Below are positions 1 to 6,438 of a DNA stretch of 6,477 bases, piece after piece; within the stretch, counting starts at the first letter, position 1, and each line of letters begins with the position of its first letter. This DNA comes from an uncultured Sediminicola sp. GTDB lineage: Bacteria; Bacteroidota; Bacteroidia; Flavobacteriales; Flavobacteriaceae. The notes beneath the pieces were generated by a model. That model was given only the letters and a program-made list of their open reading frames with translations. It made no database searches and was not told where the DNA came from. The position numbers and the translations under genes were made by a program. The stretch lies in NCBI GenBank assembly GCA_938039345.1, contig CALHVB010000001.1, positions 1-6,477 on the forward strand. The letters run 5' to 3'.

Positions 1-369
1 ATTAAAACAACAAGTGACGAATCTAATAAGATTAAAAACAGACTACTTACCTATTCTAAAGATAAACTAGTTACTATAAAGGTAGATCAGGTTATTTTTA
101 TTGATACTGAAAATACTGTAAATTGGATATATTGCTTAAACGGTAAAAAATACCCAAGTAATTCTAGCTTAGACGAACTCTATAAAAGCTTAGACCCCCT
201 ACTATTTTTTAGAGCTAACAGACAATCTATTGTATCTGTTAAAGGAATTAATGAAATTTTAAAATACGGAAATAGTCAATTAAAAATTAAATTAAACGAT
301 TCCTTTGACAAGGAAATTATCATTGGAAAAAATAAAGCCGCAGAATTTAAAAAATGGCTAAATGCTTAA
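1..369 (+). CDS. LytTR-family DNA-binding regulator, C-terminal part (5' end outside window)
   Basis: The reading frame is open from base 1 and gives 122 residues before the TAA at 367-369, so only the C-terminus is present. The visible part is a LytTR DNA-binding domain from about residue 14 to 120. It shows the family's strand-rich start (RLLTYSKDKLVTIKVDQV), an acidic-aromatic segment, the SLDEL helix at 57-61, the hallmark FFRANRQSIVSV at 69-80 (family form: FFRINRQFIV) and a closing EFKKWL helix. LytTR domains bind DNA as the output module of AlgR/AgrA/LytR-type response regulators, usually with an N-terminal receiver domain and often beside a LytS-like sensor kinase. The receiver and any kinase would lie to the left and cannot be seen, so the input signal and full architecture are unknown. 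The gene converges on the dGTPase gene with a 10-base gap and no convincing terminator. Confidence 0.88.
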   Translation: MKTTSDESNKIKNRLLTYSKDKLVTIKVDQVIFIDTENTVNWIYCLNGKKYPSNSSLDELYKSLDPLLFFRANRQSIVSVKGINEILKYGNSQLKIKLNDSFDKEIIIGKNKAAEFKKWLNA

Positions 370-379
370 AAACAAATGT

Positions 380-1723
380 TTAAAGTTGTTTTCCCATAAT
401 TTTATTGTGAATATGAACCGCTGCACTATCAGATAAACTAGCTACGTAGCAACATGTATTTAATAAAATTGTATACAATGTTGTTGCTGTATTCTGATAA
501 AATTCTGGAAGTGTTCGTATTAACAACACATCGTAATTAGAAGCATTTCCTTCTTTTTTACGTACCAAAGCATTAGTATATACATCTAATATATCCGATA
601 TAATTTTATAGCCTGCTATTTCTTTTTCTATTACTTCTTGCGACTGATATACTTTTGCTACACTTAACTGTATAATATCTACTATTTGTGCCTTGTATGC
701 GCTTTTATCTAAAAGAGAAACATCAAACGTACCTGCTAAAATAGCTTCTTCGTTTGCTATAAAAACATTAACAGCATCCATTAACAGTGTATTAATTGCT
801 AAGGCTCTTAAGTAGCTTAACCTATCTTCTTTATAAGCCATAGCATTATACTTCTTTGTATTAATGCTATTTTTTACCAATTTAATTAAATATTCTAAAG
901 CATAATCTTCTGGTATTAGACCTAAATTAATACCATCTTCAAAATCTATTATAGTATAGCAAATATCATCTGCTGCTTCTACTAAATACGTAAGCGGATG
1001 CCTAGAAAAGCTTATATCTTCTCCTTTTCTAGTCTGCACCAAACCTAATTCTTCTGCAACCTCATTAAAAAATGCTTTTTCGGACTGAAAAAAACCAAAC
1101 TTTTTATCTGCTATATGCTTGGTTGCTTTTTTAGGTAATGATTCCTTAGGGTATTTCATAAAAGCTCCCAATGTACCATAACTTAATCGCAAACCTCCGG
1201 CTACGCCTTGTCTAGATTCTGTCATAATCTTAAACCCGTTTGCGTTACCTTCAAAATCTATAATATCTTGGTATTCTTTTTTTGTAAGCTGTGCTTTATA
1301 ATTTTTTCCGTTCCCGGTTTTAAAATATTCTCCAATAGCTTTTTCTCCACTATGCCCAAAAGGTGGGTTTCCAATATCATGAGATAATGCTGCTGCTGCA
1401 ACTATAGCGCCAAAATCATTAAAAGTATAACCGTGTGTTTCACTTAAATAAGGATGCTTCTCTAATATTTTTTTACCAGCTATACGCCCTAAACTTCTAC
1501 CTACTACAGAAACCTCTAAACTATGCGTTAAACGAGTATGCACAAAATCTGTTTTAGACAACGGAATTACCTGTGTTTTATCTTGCAAACTCCTAAAAGC
1601 AGAAGAAAAAATAATTCGGTCATAATCAACCTCAAAACCCAAACGAGTTTCATCTTGTTCTTTACGTAATCTTTTATGTGTATCTCCTTGGCGTTTTAAG
1701 GATAATAATTGCTCCCAATTCAT
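380..1723 (-). CDS. dgt: deoxyguanosinetriphosphate triphosphohydrolase (dGTPase), HD superfamily
   Basis: This 447-residue cytoplasmic enzyme is expected to hydrolyse dGTP, and perhaps other dNTPs, to the deoxynucleoside and tripolyphosphate, which helps control dNTP pools. The HD-domain metal ligands are all visible: H67 in HTRLTHS, H115-D116 in ALSHDIGNPPFGHSGE, and D252 in EAADDICY. H124 and E127 match the catalytic His and Glu of the Escherichia coli enzyme (H126, E129). The N-terminal family signature YDRIIFSSAFRSLQDKTQV (34-52) is intact, and the FEGNANGF segment (157-164) is the usual substrate-site motif. The length is normal for bacterial dGTPases, and no key residue is missing. The ATG start gives MNWEQLLS, the usual beginning of flavobacterial homologues as I recall them; there is no Shine-Dalgarno sequence, as is normal in this phylum. 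It is transcribed divergently from the 1896 gene across 172 bases. Substrate range (dGTP only or several dNTPs) cannot be read from the sequence. Confidence 0.93.
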   Translation of the reverse strand: MNWEQLLSLKRQGDTHKRLRKEQDETRLGFEVDYDRIIFSSAFRSLQDKTQVIPLSKTDFVHTRLTHSLEVSVVGRSLGRIAGKKILEKHPYLSETHGYTFNDFGAIVAAAALSHDIGNPPFGHSGEKAIGEYFKTGNGKNYKAQLTKKEYQDIIDFEGNANGFKIMTESRQGVAGGLRLSYGTLGAFMKYPKESLPKKATKHIADKKFGFFQSEKAFFNEVAEELGLVQTRKGEDISFSRHPLTYLVEAADDICYTIIDFEDGINLGLIPEDYALEYLIKLVKNSINTKKYNAMAYKEDRLSYLRALAINTLLMDAVNVFIANEEAILAGTFDVSLLDKSAYKAQIVDIIQLSVAKVYQSQEVIEKEIAGYKIISDILDVYTNALVRKKEGNASNYDVLLIRTLPEFYQNTATTLYTILLNTCCYVASLSDSAAVHIHNKIMGKQL

Positions 1724-1825
1724 AGCATCTTAAATATAAAATGCAAGATACATTATTCACTTTTAAAACTAATATTCACGAAAAAAAATCAGCAATAGCA
1801 ACAACAAAAAAACACGCTATAACTT

Positions 1826-1858
1826 TTAACTTTTAGATAACCTTATGTTTACATTAAG
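1826..1858 (+). promoter_or_regulatory. three 11-bp direct repeats, Pho-box-like operator of the 1896 gene
   Basis: Three consecutive 11-bp units, TTAACTTTTAG (1826), ATAACCTTATG (1837) and TTTACATTAAG (1848), put a C exactly every 11 bases (1830, 1841, 1852). The same unit recurs in two groups upstream of the phosphate transporter gene. Direct TTAAC-type repeats with 11-bp period are the known form of PhoP/PhoB/SphR binding sites in Bacillus and cyanobacteria. The last unit ends 4 bases before a candidate -7 element at 1863-1870. That position suits an activator replacing the upstream promoter box. Binding by a PhoB-like regulator is inferred; the repeats themselves are seen directly. Confidence 0.55.
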
Positions 1859-1862
1859 GTCT

Positions 1863-1870
1863 TTAATTTG
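1863..1870 (+). promoter_or_regulatory. candidate Bacteroidota -7 promoter element of the 1896 gene
   Basis: TTAATTTG matches the Bacteroidota sigma-ABfr -7 consensus TAnnTTTG except at its second base. It lies 25 bases before the ATG at 1896 and starts 37 bases after the first base of the 11-bp repeat group. No clear TTG -33 box is present at the usual distance, which fits an activator-dependent promoter. Transcription would start near 1875-1878. Confidence 0.45.
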
Positions 1871-1895
1871 CAATAAAATTAGAGTACTCTAAGAA

Positions 1896-2291
1896 ATGAA
1901 AAAAATATTTATTATTTGTTTACTATTTACTGCTTCTACGCTATTTGCTCAAAACAAAGGGAGCATTAAAGGTAAAGTTCTTGATATTGAAATGAACAAT
2001 GAGCCAATATTGTTTGCTCAGGTTCACCTTAAAGGTTCTGCTAATAATACAGAAACTAATTTTCACGGAAATTTTGAAATAAACAATTTAGATGCCGGAG
2101 CATATACGGTGGTAATTAGCTATATTGGTTACGATACTATTGAAGTTCCTGTTATAGTAGAAAAAAATAATATTACTACAATTAAAGAAGGGTTAAAAGT
2201 AAAAACTATTAACATGGAAGATTTTTCATCTTTAAATGATATAGATAGTAATGTAGTAACTTACGAAGCTTCTTCTACAGAGAAAAAATAA
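1896..2291 (+). CDS. small secreted protein with a stand-alone CarboxypepD_reg-like domain
   Basis: This 131-residue protein starts with a Sec signal peptide (KK, hydrophobic core 4-17, ending LFA-Q so cleavage is likely after A18). C8 lies inside the hydrophobic core and is not a lipobox. Residues 22 to about 100 form one carboxypeptidase-regulatory-like beta-sandwich: GSIKGKVLD, then PILFAQVHLKG, TNFHGNFEINNLDAGAYTV, and SYIGYDTIEVPVIV. This is the domain normally found at the N-terminus of SusC/TonB-dependent receptors and other outer-membrane proteins in Bacteroidota. Here no plug, barrel or TonB box follows. The protein ends in a polar tail (109-131), and a strong terminator follows within 70 bases, so it looks complete rather than a cut-off receptor. 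The mature protein should be periplasmic or exported. Its molecular role is unknown. The upstream 11-bp repeats shared with the phosphate transporter gene suggest induction by phosphate shortage (inference). Confidence 0.85.
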   Translation: MKKIFIICLLFTASTLFAQNKGSIKGKVLDIEMNNEPILFAQVHLKGSANNTETNFHGNFEINNLDAGAYTVVISYIGYDTIEVPVIVEKNNITTIKEGLKVKTINMEDFSSLNDIDSNVVTYEASSTEKK

Positions 2292-2322
2292 AAAACATAT
2301 AGTTTTCCATATTAAATGGAAC

Positions 2323-2360
2323 AAAACAAAAAATCCGCTCAAGAGCGGATTTTTTGTTTT
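2323..2360 (+). terminator. strong intrinsic terminator after the 1896 gene
   Basis: A perfect 18-bp inverted repeat (2323-2340 and 2343-2360) is separated by two bases. Its GC-rich core is ATCCGCTC / GAGCGGAT, flanked by an A-run on the left and a T-run on the right, so it ends in the U-tract expected of a Rho-independent terminator. It sits 31 bases after the stop codon at 2289-2291 and isolates this gene from the transporter gene downstream. The A/T symmetry would also allow termination from the other strand, but no gene reads in that way here. Confidence 0.92.
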
Positions 2361-2427
2361 TAATATTACTACCAGCAAAAAAATATAGTAATTCTATGCA
2401 TTCAATGGTATAATATTTTACAGGATA

Positions 2428-2495
2428 ACAACATTAAATTAACCTTTAATAAACTTTTTATTTACATTAAAACTTAACTTTTTCTAAACATATTT
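2428..2495 (+). promoter_or_regulatory. distal array of six 11-bp Pho-box-like repeats upstream of the phosphate transporter
   Basis: Four units run without a gap: ACAACATTAAA (2428), TTAACCTTTAA (2439), TAAACTTTTTA (2450) and TTTACATTAAA (2461). After a 2-base insertion there are two more: TTAACTTTTTC (2474) and TAAACATATTT (2485). The fifth base is C in all six. The 14 bases at 2430-2443 recur exactly at 2594-2607 in the proximal group. The array lies about 160 bases before the transporter ATG. It could be an upstream set of binding sites or the operator of a second promoter: TATTTATA at 2511-2518 lies 37 bases after the 2474 unit but matches the -7 consensus only partly. Between 2496 and 2591 I see no gene or other structure. 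Confidence 0.5.
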
Positions 2496-2591
2496 ATGCT
2501 TAGTCAGCAGTATTTATAGGATTTTATAAAAAATAACCAAAAACAAAAACTAAGGTCCGCAATACTGTTTTTAATCTCATTTTTCTATTTC

Positions 2592-2613
2592 ATAACATTA
2601 AATTAACTTTAGT
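2592..2613 (+). promoter_or_regulatory. proximal pair of 11-bp Pho-box-like repeats at the phosphate transporter promoter
   Basis: ATAACATTAAA (2592) and TTAACTTTAGT (2603) are adjacent 11-bp units of the type found upstream of the 1896 gene. From the first unit to the candidate -7 element at 2629 is 37 bases, the same as from 1826 to 1863 in the other promoter. The position where a third unit would fall (2614-2624) does not match. The pair overlaps the GTG at 2612 and so argues against that codon as the translation start. Confidence 0.52.
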
Positions 2614-2628
2614 GCCATTTATAAATAC

Positions 2629-2636
2629 CACTTTTG
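2629..2636 (+). promoter_or_regulatory. candidate -7 promoter element of the phosphate transporter gene
   Basis: CACTTTTG differs from the Bacteroidota TAnnTTTG consensus only at its first base. It lies 17 bases before the ATG at 2654, which would leave a very short leader. The call depends mainly on its matching position relative to the 11-bp repeats in both promoters. Confidence 0.35.
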
Positions 2637-2653
2637 CTAATATTTTGTGTTTA

Positions 2654-4918
2654 ATGGGAGAGAATATTTATGTTTTTATGATTGCTGCTTTAGCAATCCT
2701 TGCAATAACAGATTTAATAGTAGGTGTTAGTAATGATGCTGTTAATTTCCTTAATTCAGCAATTGGATCCAAAGCTGTTTCTTTTAAAACAATAATGATT
2801 ATAGCTAGTATAGGTATTGCTTTTGGCGCAATGTCTTCTAGTGGAATGATGGAAGTAGCAAGGAAAGGTATTTTTAATCCTGAAAACTTTGTGTTTTCCG
2901 AAATCATGATCATTTTCATGGCAGTAATGATCACCGATATTTTGCTGCTCGATTTCTTTAATACCTTAGGAATGCCAACATCTACAACAGTTTCTATTGT
3001 ATTTGAGTTACTAGGTGCTGCTATTGCCATAGCTATTATTAAAATTTTTGCGCAAGACGAGAGTATTTCAACCTTAGGAAACTATATAAATACAGACAAA
3101 GCAACACAGATTATATTAGGTATAGTTTTATCTGTATTAATTGCCTTTACCATAGGCGCTCTTGTACAATATGTATCTAGATTATTAATATCGTTTAAGT
3201 TTGATAAAAAACCAAAATGGGTAGGTGCCATTTTTGGAGGTATTGCTATTAGTGCAATTATTTATTTTATAATTGTTAAAGGCTTAAAAAGCGCCTCTAT
3301 CTTAGACCCAGCTATTTCAGAATTTATAAGTACGCAAACCGAAATATTTATACTATTAAATTTTATTTTCTGGACTTTATTTTCTTTAGCAATAACTACA
3401 TTTTTTAAAATTAGCATTTACAAATTAATTATACTCTTAGGAACTTTTGCACTGGCTATGGCTTTTGCTGGTAACGACTTAGTTAACTTTATAGGACCTT
3501 TAATTACAGCATTACAATCTTACCAAGACTGGAGTGCTTCTGGTGTACTTTCTACAGAATATAACATGTCTGGCTTATCAAAAGCAGTTAGAACACCTAC
3601 TTTATTATTATTGGGAGCAGGTATTATAATGGTATTAACTATTTGGTTTTCTTCTAAAGCAAAAAATGTATTAAAGACTAGTGTAGATTTATCTAGACAA
3701 GATGAGGGTGAAGAACGTTTTAAACCTAATTATTTATCGCGTCAAATTGTAAAACTTACCATAAGAGCTTCAGAAGCCTTTTCTAATATTATACCATCAG
3801 CAATACAAGAAAAAATAAACGTTCAGTTCGAAAAACCAAACGAAGCAGCAGTTATTAAAGACAAACCTGCTTTTGATATGGTAAGAGCAGCAGTAAATTT
3901 AATGGTTGCCAGCGTTTTAATATCTTTAGCTACTTCTATGAAATTGCCATTATCTACTACCTATGTTACATTTATGGTGGCTATGGGTACTTCTTTAGCA
4001 GATAGAGCCTGGGGAGTAGAAAGTGCGGTATATAGAGTTGCCGGTGTTCTTAACGTAATAGGAGGTTGGTTTTTTACAGCAATTAGTGCTTTTGTTGCAG
4101 CTGCAACCATCGCAACATGTATACACTTTGGTGGCAGCATAGCTTTAGGTCTATTATTACTATTGGCATTTTTCTTAATATTTAGAAATTACCAAAAGCA
4201 AAGTATAAAATCTAAAGAAATAAAAGCTGAAGATAGTTTAAGAAAAGCAGAAAGTAGCTCTATACAAGGAGTTATAGAAGAAAGTGCAAGTAACATTTCT
4301 AACCTTGTAAAAAGAAGTAATAAAATATACACCAATACTATTAATGGTCTTGCTAAACAAGATTTAGATCTCCTTAAAAAAAATAAAAAAGGAATTGTAA
4401 AGCTATCTGATGAGGTAGATGAATCTAGAGATAATATCTTTTATTTTATTAAAAACTTGGATGAAGCTAGTGTAAGTGCAAGTAACTTTTACATTAATAT
4501 TTTAGGATATTTACAAGACATGACGCAATCTTTAGAATACATTACAAAGATTAGCCACAAGCATGTAAACAACAATCACAAAAAATTAAAATACAACCAA
4601 ATAAAAGAATTAAAAGAAATAGATAATAGGTTAGAAATTGTTTTTAATGATGCTAAAGAAGCTTTTAAAGACCGTTCTTTTGAAAAAATAGGGGCTATCC
4701 TTAATAGCAAACAAGAACTGTTTGATATGCTTTCTCAGAAGATAGAAAAGCAAATTGCCAGAACGCGTACAGAAGAATCTAGTCCTAAAAACACAACCTT
4801 ATATTTTACTTTGCTTTTAGAAACAAAAGATTTAATAACAGCAATTATGAATCTTTTAGAAACTTACTATCAAAAGCACGATGCTTCTATACCGCCAGCA
4901 ACGGTAGCAAGCAACTAA
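2654..4918 (+). CDS. pit: PiT-family inorganic phosphate transporter with fused PhoU-like C-terminal domain
   Basis: With the ATG at 2654 this is a 754-residue inner-membrane phosphate permease, driven in this family by a cation gradient (H+ or Na+). The two inverted halves each carry the PiT signature: GVSNDAVNF at 24-32 with MPTSTT at 107-112, and AGNDLVNF at 272-279 with LPLSTT at 431-436. The conserved Asn-Asp pairs are present in both. Hydrophobic helices fill 8-334 and about 406-511, with a polar loop at about 334-406. Residues 512-754 are soluble, helical and charged, resembling PhoU/DUF47. In many other bacteria that partner is a separate gene beside pit, so the fusion probably places the control module on the permease. 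An in-frame GTG at 2612 would add 14 residues, but it lies inside the repeat pair and before the likely -7 element. The ATG form begins MGENIYVFM, as in homologues I recall. The 11-bp repeats upstream suggest phosphate control. Confidence 0.93.
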   Translation: MGENIYVFMIAALAILAITDLIVGVSNDAVNFLNSAIGSKAVSFKTIMIIASIGIAFGAMSSSGMMEVARKGIFNPENFVFSEIMIIFMAVMITDILLLDFFNTLGMPTSTTVSIVFELLGAAIAIAIIKIFAQDESISTLGNYINTDKATQIILGIVLSVLIAFTIGALVQYVSRLLISFKFDKKPKWVGAIFGGIAISAIIYFIIVKGLKSASILDPAISEFISTQTEIFILLNFIFWTLFSLAITTFFKISIYKLIILLGTFALAMAFAGNDLVNFIGPLITALQSYQDWSASGVLSTEYNMSGLSKAVRTPTLLLLGAGIIMVLTIWFSSKAKNVLKTSVDLSRQDEGEERFKPNYLSRQIVKLTIRASEAFSNIIPSAIQEKINVQFEKPNEAAVIKDKPAFDMVRAAVNLMVASVLISLATSMKLPLSTTYVTFMVAMGTSLADRAWGVESAVYRVAGVLNVIGGWFFTAISAFVAAATIATCIHFGGSIALGLLLLLAFFLIFRNYQKQSIKSKEIKAEDSLRKAESSSIQGVIEESASNISNLVKRSNKIYTNTINGLAKQDLDLLKKNKKGIVKLSDEVDESRDNIFYFIKNLDEASVSASNFYINILGYLQDMTQSLEYITKISHKHVNNNHKKLKYNQIKELKEIDNRLEIVFNDAKEAFKDRSFEKIGAILNSKQELFDMLSQKIEKQIARTRTEESSPKNTTLYFTLLLETKDLITAIMNLLETYYQKHDASIPPATVASN

Positions 4919-4925
4919 CTAATAC

Positions 4926-4953
4926 AAAACTCCATGCTAATATATGGGGTTTT
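4926..4953 (+). terminator. intrinsic terminator after the phosphate transporter gene
   Basis: AAAACTCCAT (4926-4935) pairs with ATGGGGTTTT (4944-4953) around an 8-base loop, with one U-G wobble on the plus-strand RNA, and it ends in a run of T. It begins 7 bases after the stop codon. On the minus strand the wobble becomes a C-A mismatch, so it should work less well for the converging gene. Confidence 0.72.
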
Positions 4954-4977
4954 TAATACCATAAAATCTTATAAAGA

Positions 4978-6438
4978 TTACTGCTGCACTAAATGCAAGG
5001 TAGTTTCGTATAGGTTTTTCTGTTCCATTTTTGCTTTTAACCAAGCATAAAAACTCATTACAAATATATCTTCCTGTTCCGCTCCTACCCAATTAAAAGA
5101 ACGCTCTACCTTTTCTTTAAATGCCAATGAAGTAACATTGCTTGGATTATCGTAATAATACTCAATTAGCTTTACAAAGGTTAAAGCTCTTTCTTCTTCT
5201 AACTCCTTAAGTAATAAAGCATATTTACGTTTAAAGCTATGTAAACGCAATAAAACCAGATCTAGCTTATCTAATTCTATTAATAATAATATTTCTAGAA
5301 TATTCTTTTTAAGCAACCAAATACGCCCCTTCTTTTTAATATACCAATTATCGCTATGCCTTAATTCTTTATAAATTTCATATGCTTTAGTATACTTATT
5401 TTGCTGAAAAAGGCACATTACAGTAATTAACTTAATATCTAAAGAATTACTTTGTTCGCTTAACAATAACTCTAATGCTTTAGTATAATCTCCTGTAAAA
5501 TTATAGTTAAGTGCTTTTAATATTACTAATTGTTCTAAAAATCTATTGTAATACTTCTCGTCACTCTTTAGCATTACTTGCTCCATTTCCTTTGCAAAGC
5601 CCATAGATGCCACAAACTGCTTATTTCGAAAGCTATTCATAGCTAATAAGTCTAATATTTCTATATGATAAAATAAATGCTTGTGCTCTATACCATGCTT
5701 ACTACGAAGTACTGTATAAGCATCTTCCATAAAAGGAGCAATAGCATAATAATTACTCTGCTCTTTGGCCACATCAGAAGTAACACTCATTATTTGATAA
5801 AGAGATTTATAAGTAAGCGTATTATTTATATTAATATCAAAATTTAAAAAAGCATCTTTAACAATAGCCCCTATGGGTTTGTTGTTAGCTTTCTTCATCT
5901 CCTCATTAATCATAGCATACACCATATTTAACTTATATTCTTTATTAAAAAGTTCCATATTGTTGTTAGCAGCTAGTAAAACTTCTTTTAAAACTAAAGT
6001 GTCATTAAAGTGTGCGTACTGTATTTTGGTATGATAAATTTCATTAAGAATGCTATATAAATCTAATTGTTTTGCTTTTTTCTCTGCTTTAGCAAGTGTT
6101 TTATAGCCTATTTTGGGCTCTCCAGATTCAAAAAATATTCTACTGGCAAGCAACAATTTCAATATTTCTAATTCTTCTGATGTTTCGCCATCAAAACTTT
6201 TAGAAGCTATAAAATCTATCAGAGAATCATAAAGCCTTTTACTTAGTGCATGATATGTATTCTTTGCTGGCTTACCATATATTTTTACATCTAAATTAGT
6301 AGACACTCCTGCTGCTATTAATTTAAAAAACTGAATATTTTTAACATCTCCCCTTCTATTCTTTTTCTTTAAATACTGAATAAAGTCTAATTTTTCTTCT
6401 CTAGAGAGGTTTGTTATAATTTTTGATAATAGATTCAT
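4978..6438 (-). CDS. hypothetical all-helical, TPR-like protein
   Basis: I do not recognise a named function for this 486-residue protein, though conserved proteins of this size and style occur in flavobacterial genomes. It has no signal peptide and no membrane segment, so it is probably cytoplasmic. The composition is almost wholly helical, rich in Leu, Lys and Glu. TPR-like helix pairs are suggested at about 100-125 (FESGEPKIGYKTLAKAEKKA), 311-327 (NFTGDYTKALELLL) and 340-359 (LFQQNKYTKAYEIYKEL), where the Gly/Asn-x-Tyr-x-x-Ala pattern fits TPR helices A and B. The N-terminus (1-80) is basic and includes an ALSKRLYDSLIDFI helix. The C-terminus has a DIFVMSFYAWLKAKM helix. Such repeat proteins usually act as protein-binding scaffolds. 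No catalytic motif is visible. The ATG at 6436-6438 is the natural start; the 39 bases before it are AT-rich with no clear promoter and none of the 11-bp repeats. It converges on the transporter gene. Confidence 0.82.
   Translation of the reverse strand: MNLLSKIITNLSREEKLDFIQYLKKKNRRGDVKNIQFFKLIAAGVSTNLDVKIYGKPAKNTYHALSKRLYDSLIDFIASKSFDGETSEELEILKLLLASRIFFESGEPKIGYKTLAKAEKKAKQLDLYSILNEIYHTKIQYAHFNDTLVLKEVLLAANNNMELFNKEYKLNMVYAMINEEMKKANNKPIGAIVKDAFLNFDININNTLTYKSLYQIMSVTSDVAKEQSNYYAIAPFMEDAYTVLRSKHGIEHKHLFYHIEILDLLAMNSFRNKQFVASMGFAKEMEQVMLKSDEKYYNRFLEQLVILKALNYNFTGDYTKALELLLSEQSNSLDIKLITVMCLFQQNKYTKAYEIYKELRHSDNWYIKKKGRIWLLKKNILEILLLIELDKLDLVLLRLHSFKRKYALLLKELEEERALTFVKLIEYYYDNPSNVTSLAFKEKVERSFNWVGAEQEDIFVMSFYAWLKAKMEQKNLYETTLHLVQQ

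Noticed and set aside
365..384. Possible terminator between the converging LytTR and dgt genes
   Set aside because: Only weak A/T pairing (TTAAA / TTTAA) with no GC core; not convincing.
1731..1738. TATATTTA on the minus strand as a -7 element for dgt
   Set aside because: It is only 8 bases from the ATG and no -33 box is seen; such A/T matches are frequent in this composition.
1741..1836. 31-codon plus-strand frame (ATG at 1741) between dgt and the 1896 gene
   Set aside because: Low-complexity Lys/Thr/Ala content, no promoter or conserved motif, and its 3' end runs into the 11-bp repeats; most likely chance.
1881..1890. Perfect 10-bp palindrome AGAGTACTCT just before the ATG at 1896
   Set aside because: A single short palindrome with no second copy in the window; too short for a stable hairpin and expected by chance at this level.
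1896..2291. Idea that this gene is a truncated TonB-dependent receptor pseudogene
   Set aside because: No plug or barrel remnants appear in any frame downstream, the stop is followed by a clean strong terminator, and the frame is intact with a good signal peptide.
2668..3030. 120-codon open frame on the minus strand
   Set aside because: It lies wholly inside the well-supported transporter gene on the opposite strand, in a membrane-helix region where antisense frames stay open by composition; no recognisable protein.
4965..4979. AATCTT-ATA-AAGATT hairpin at the end of the minus-strand 4978-6438 gene
   Set aside because: Six nearly all-A/T pairs, overlapping the stop codon, with a poor T-tract on the minus strand; too weak to call a terminator.
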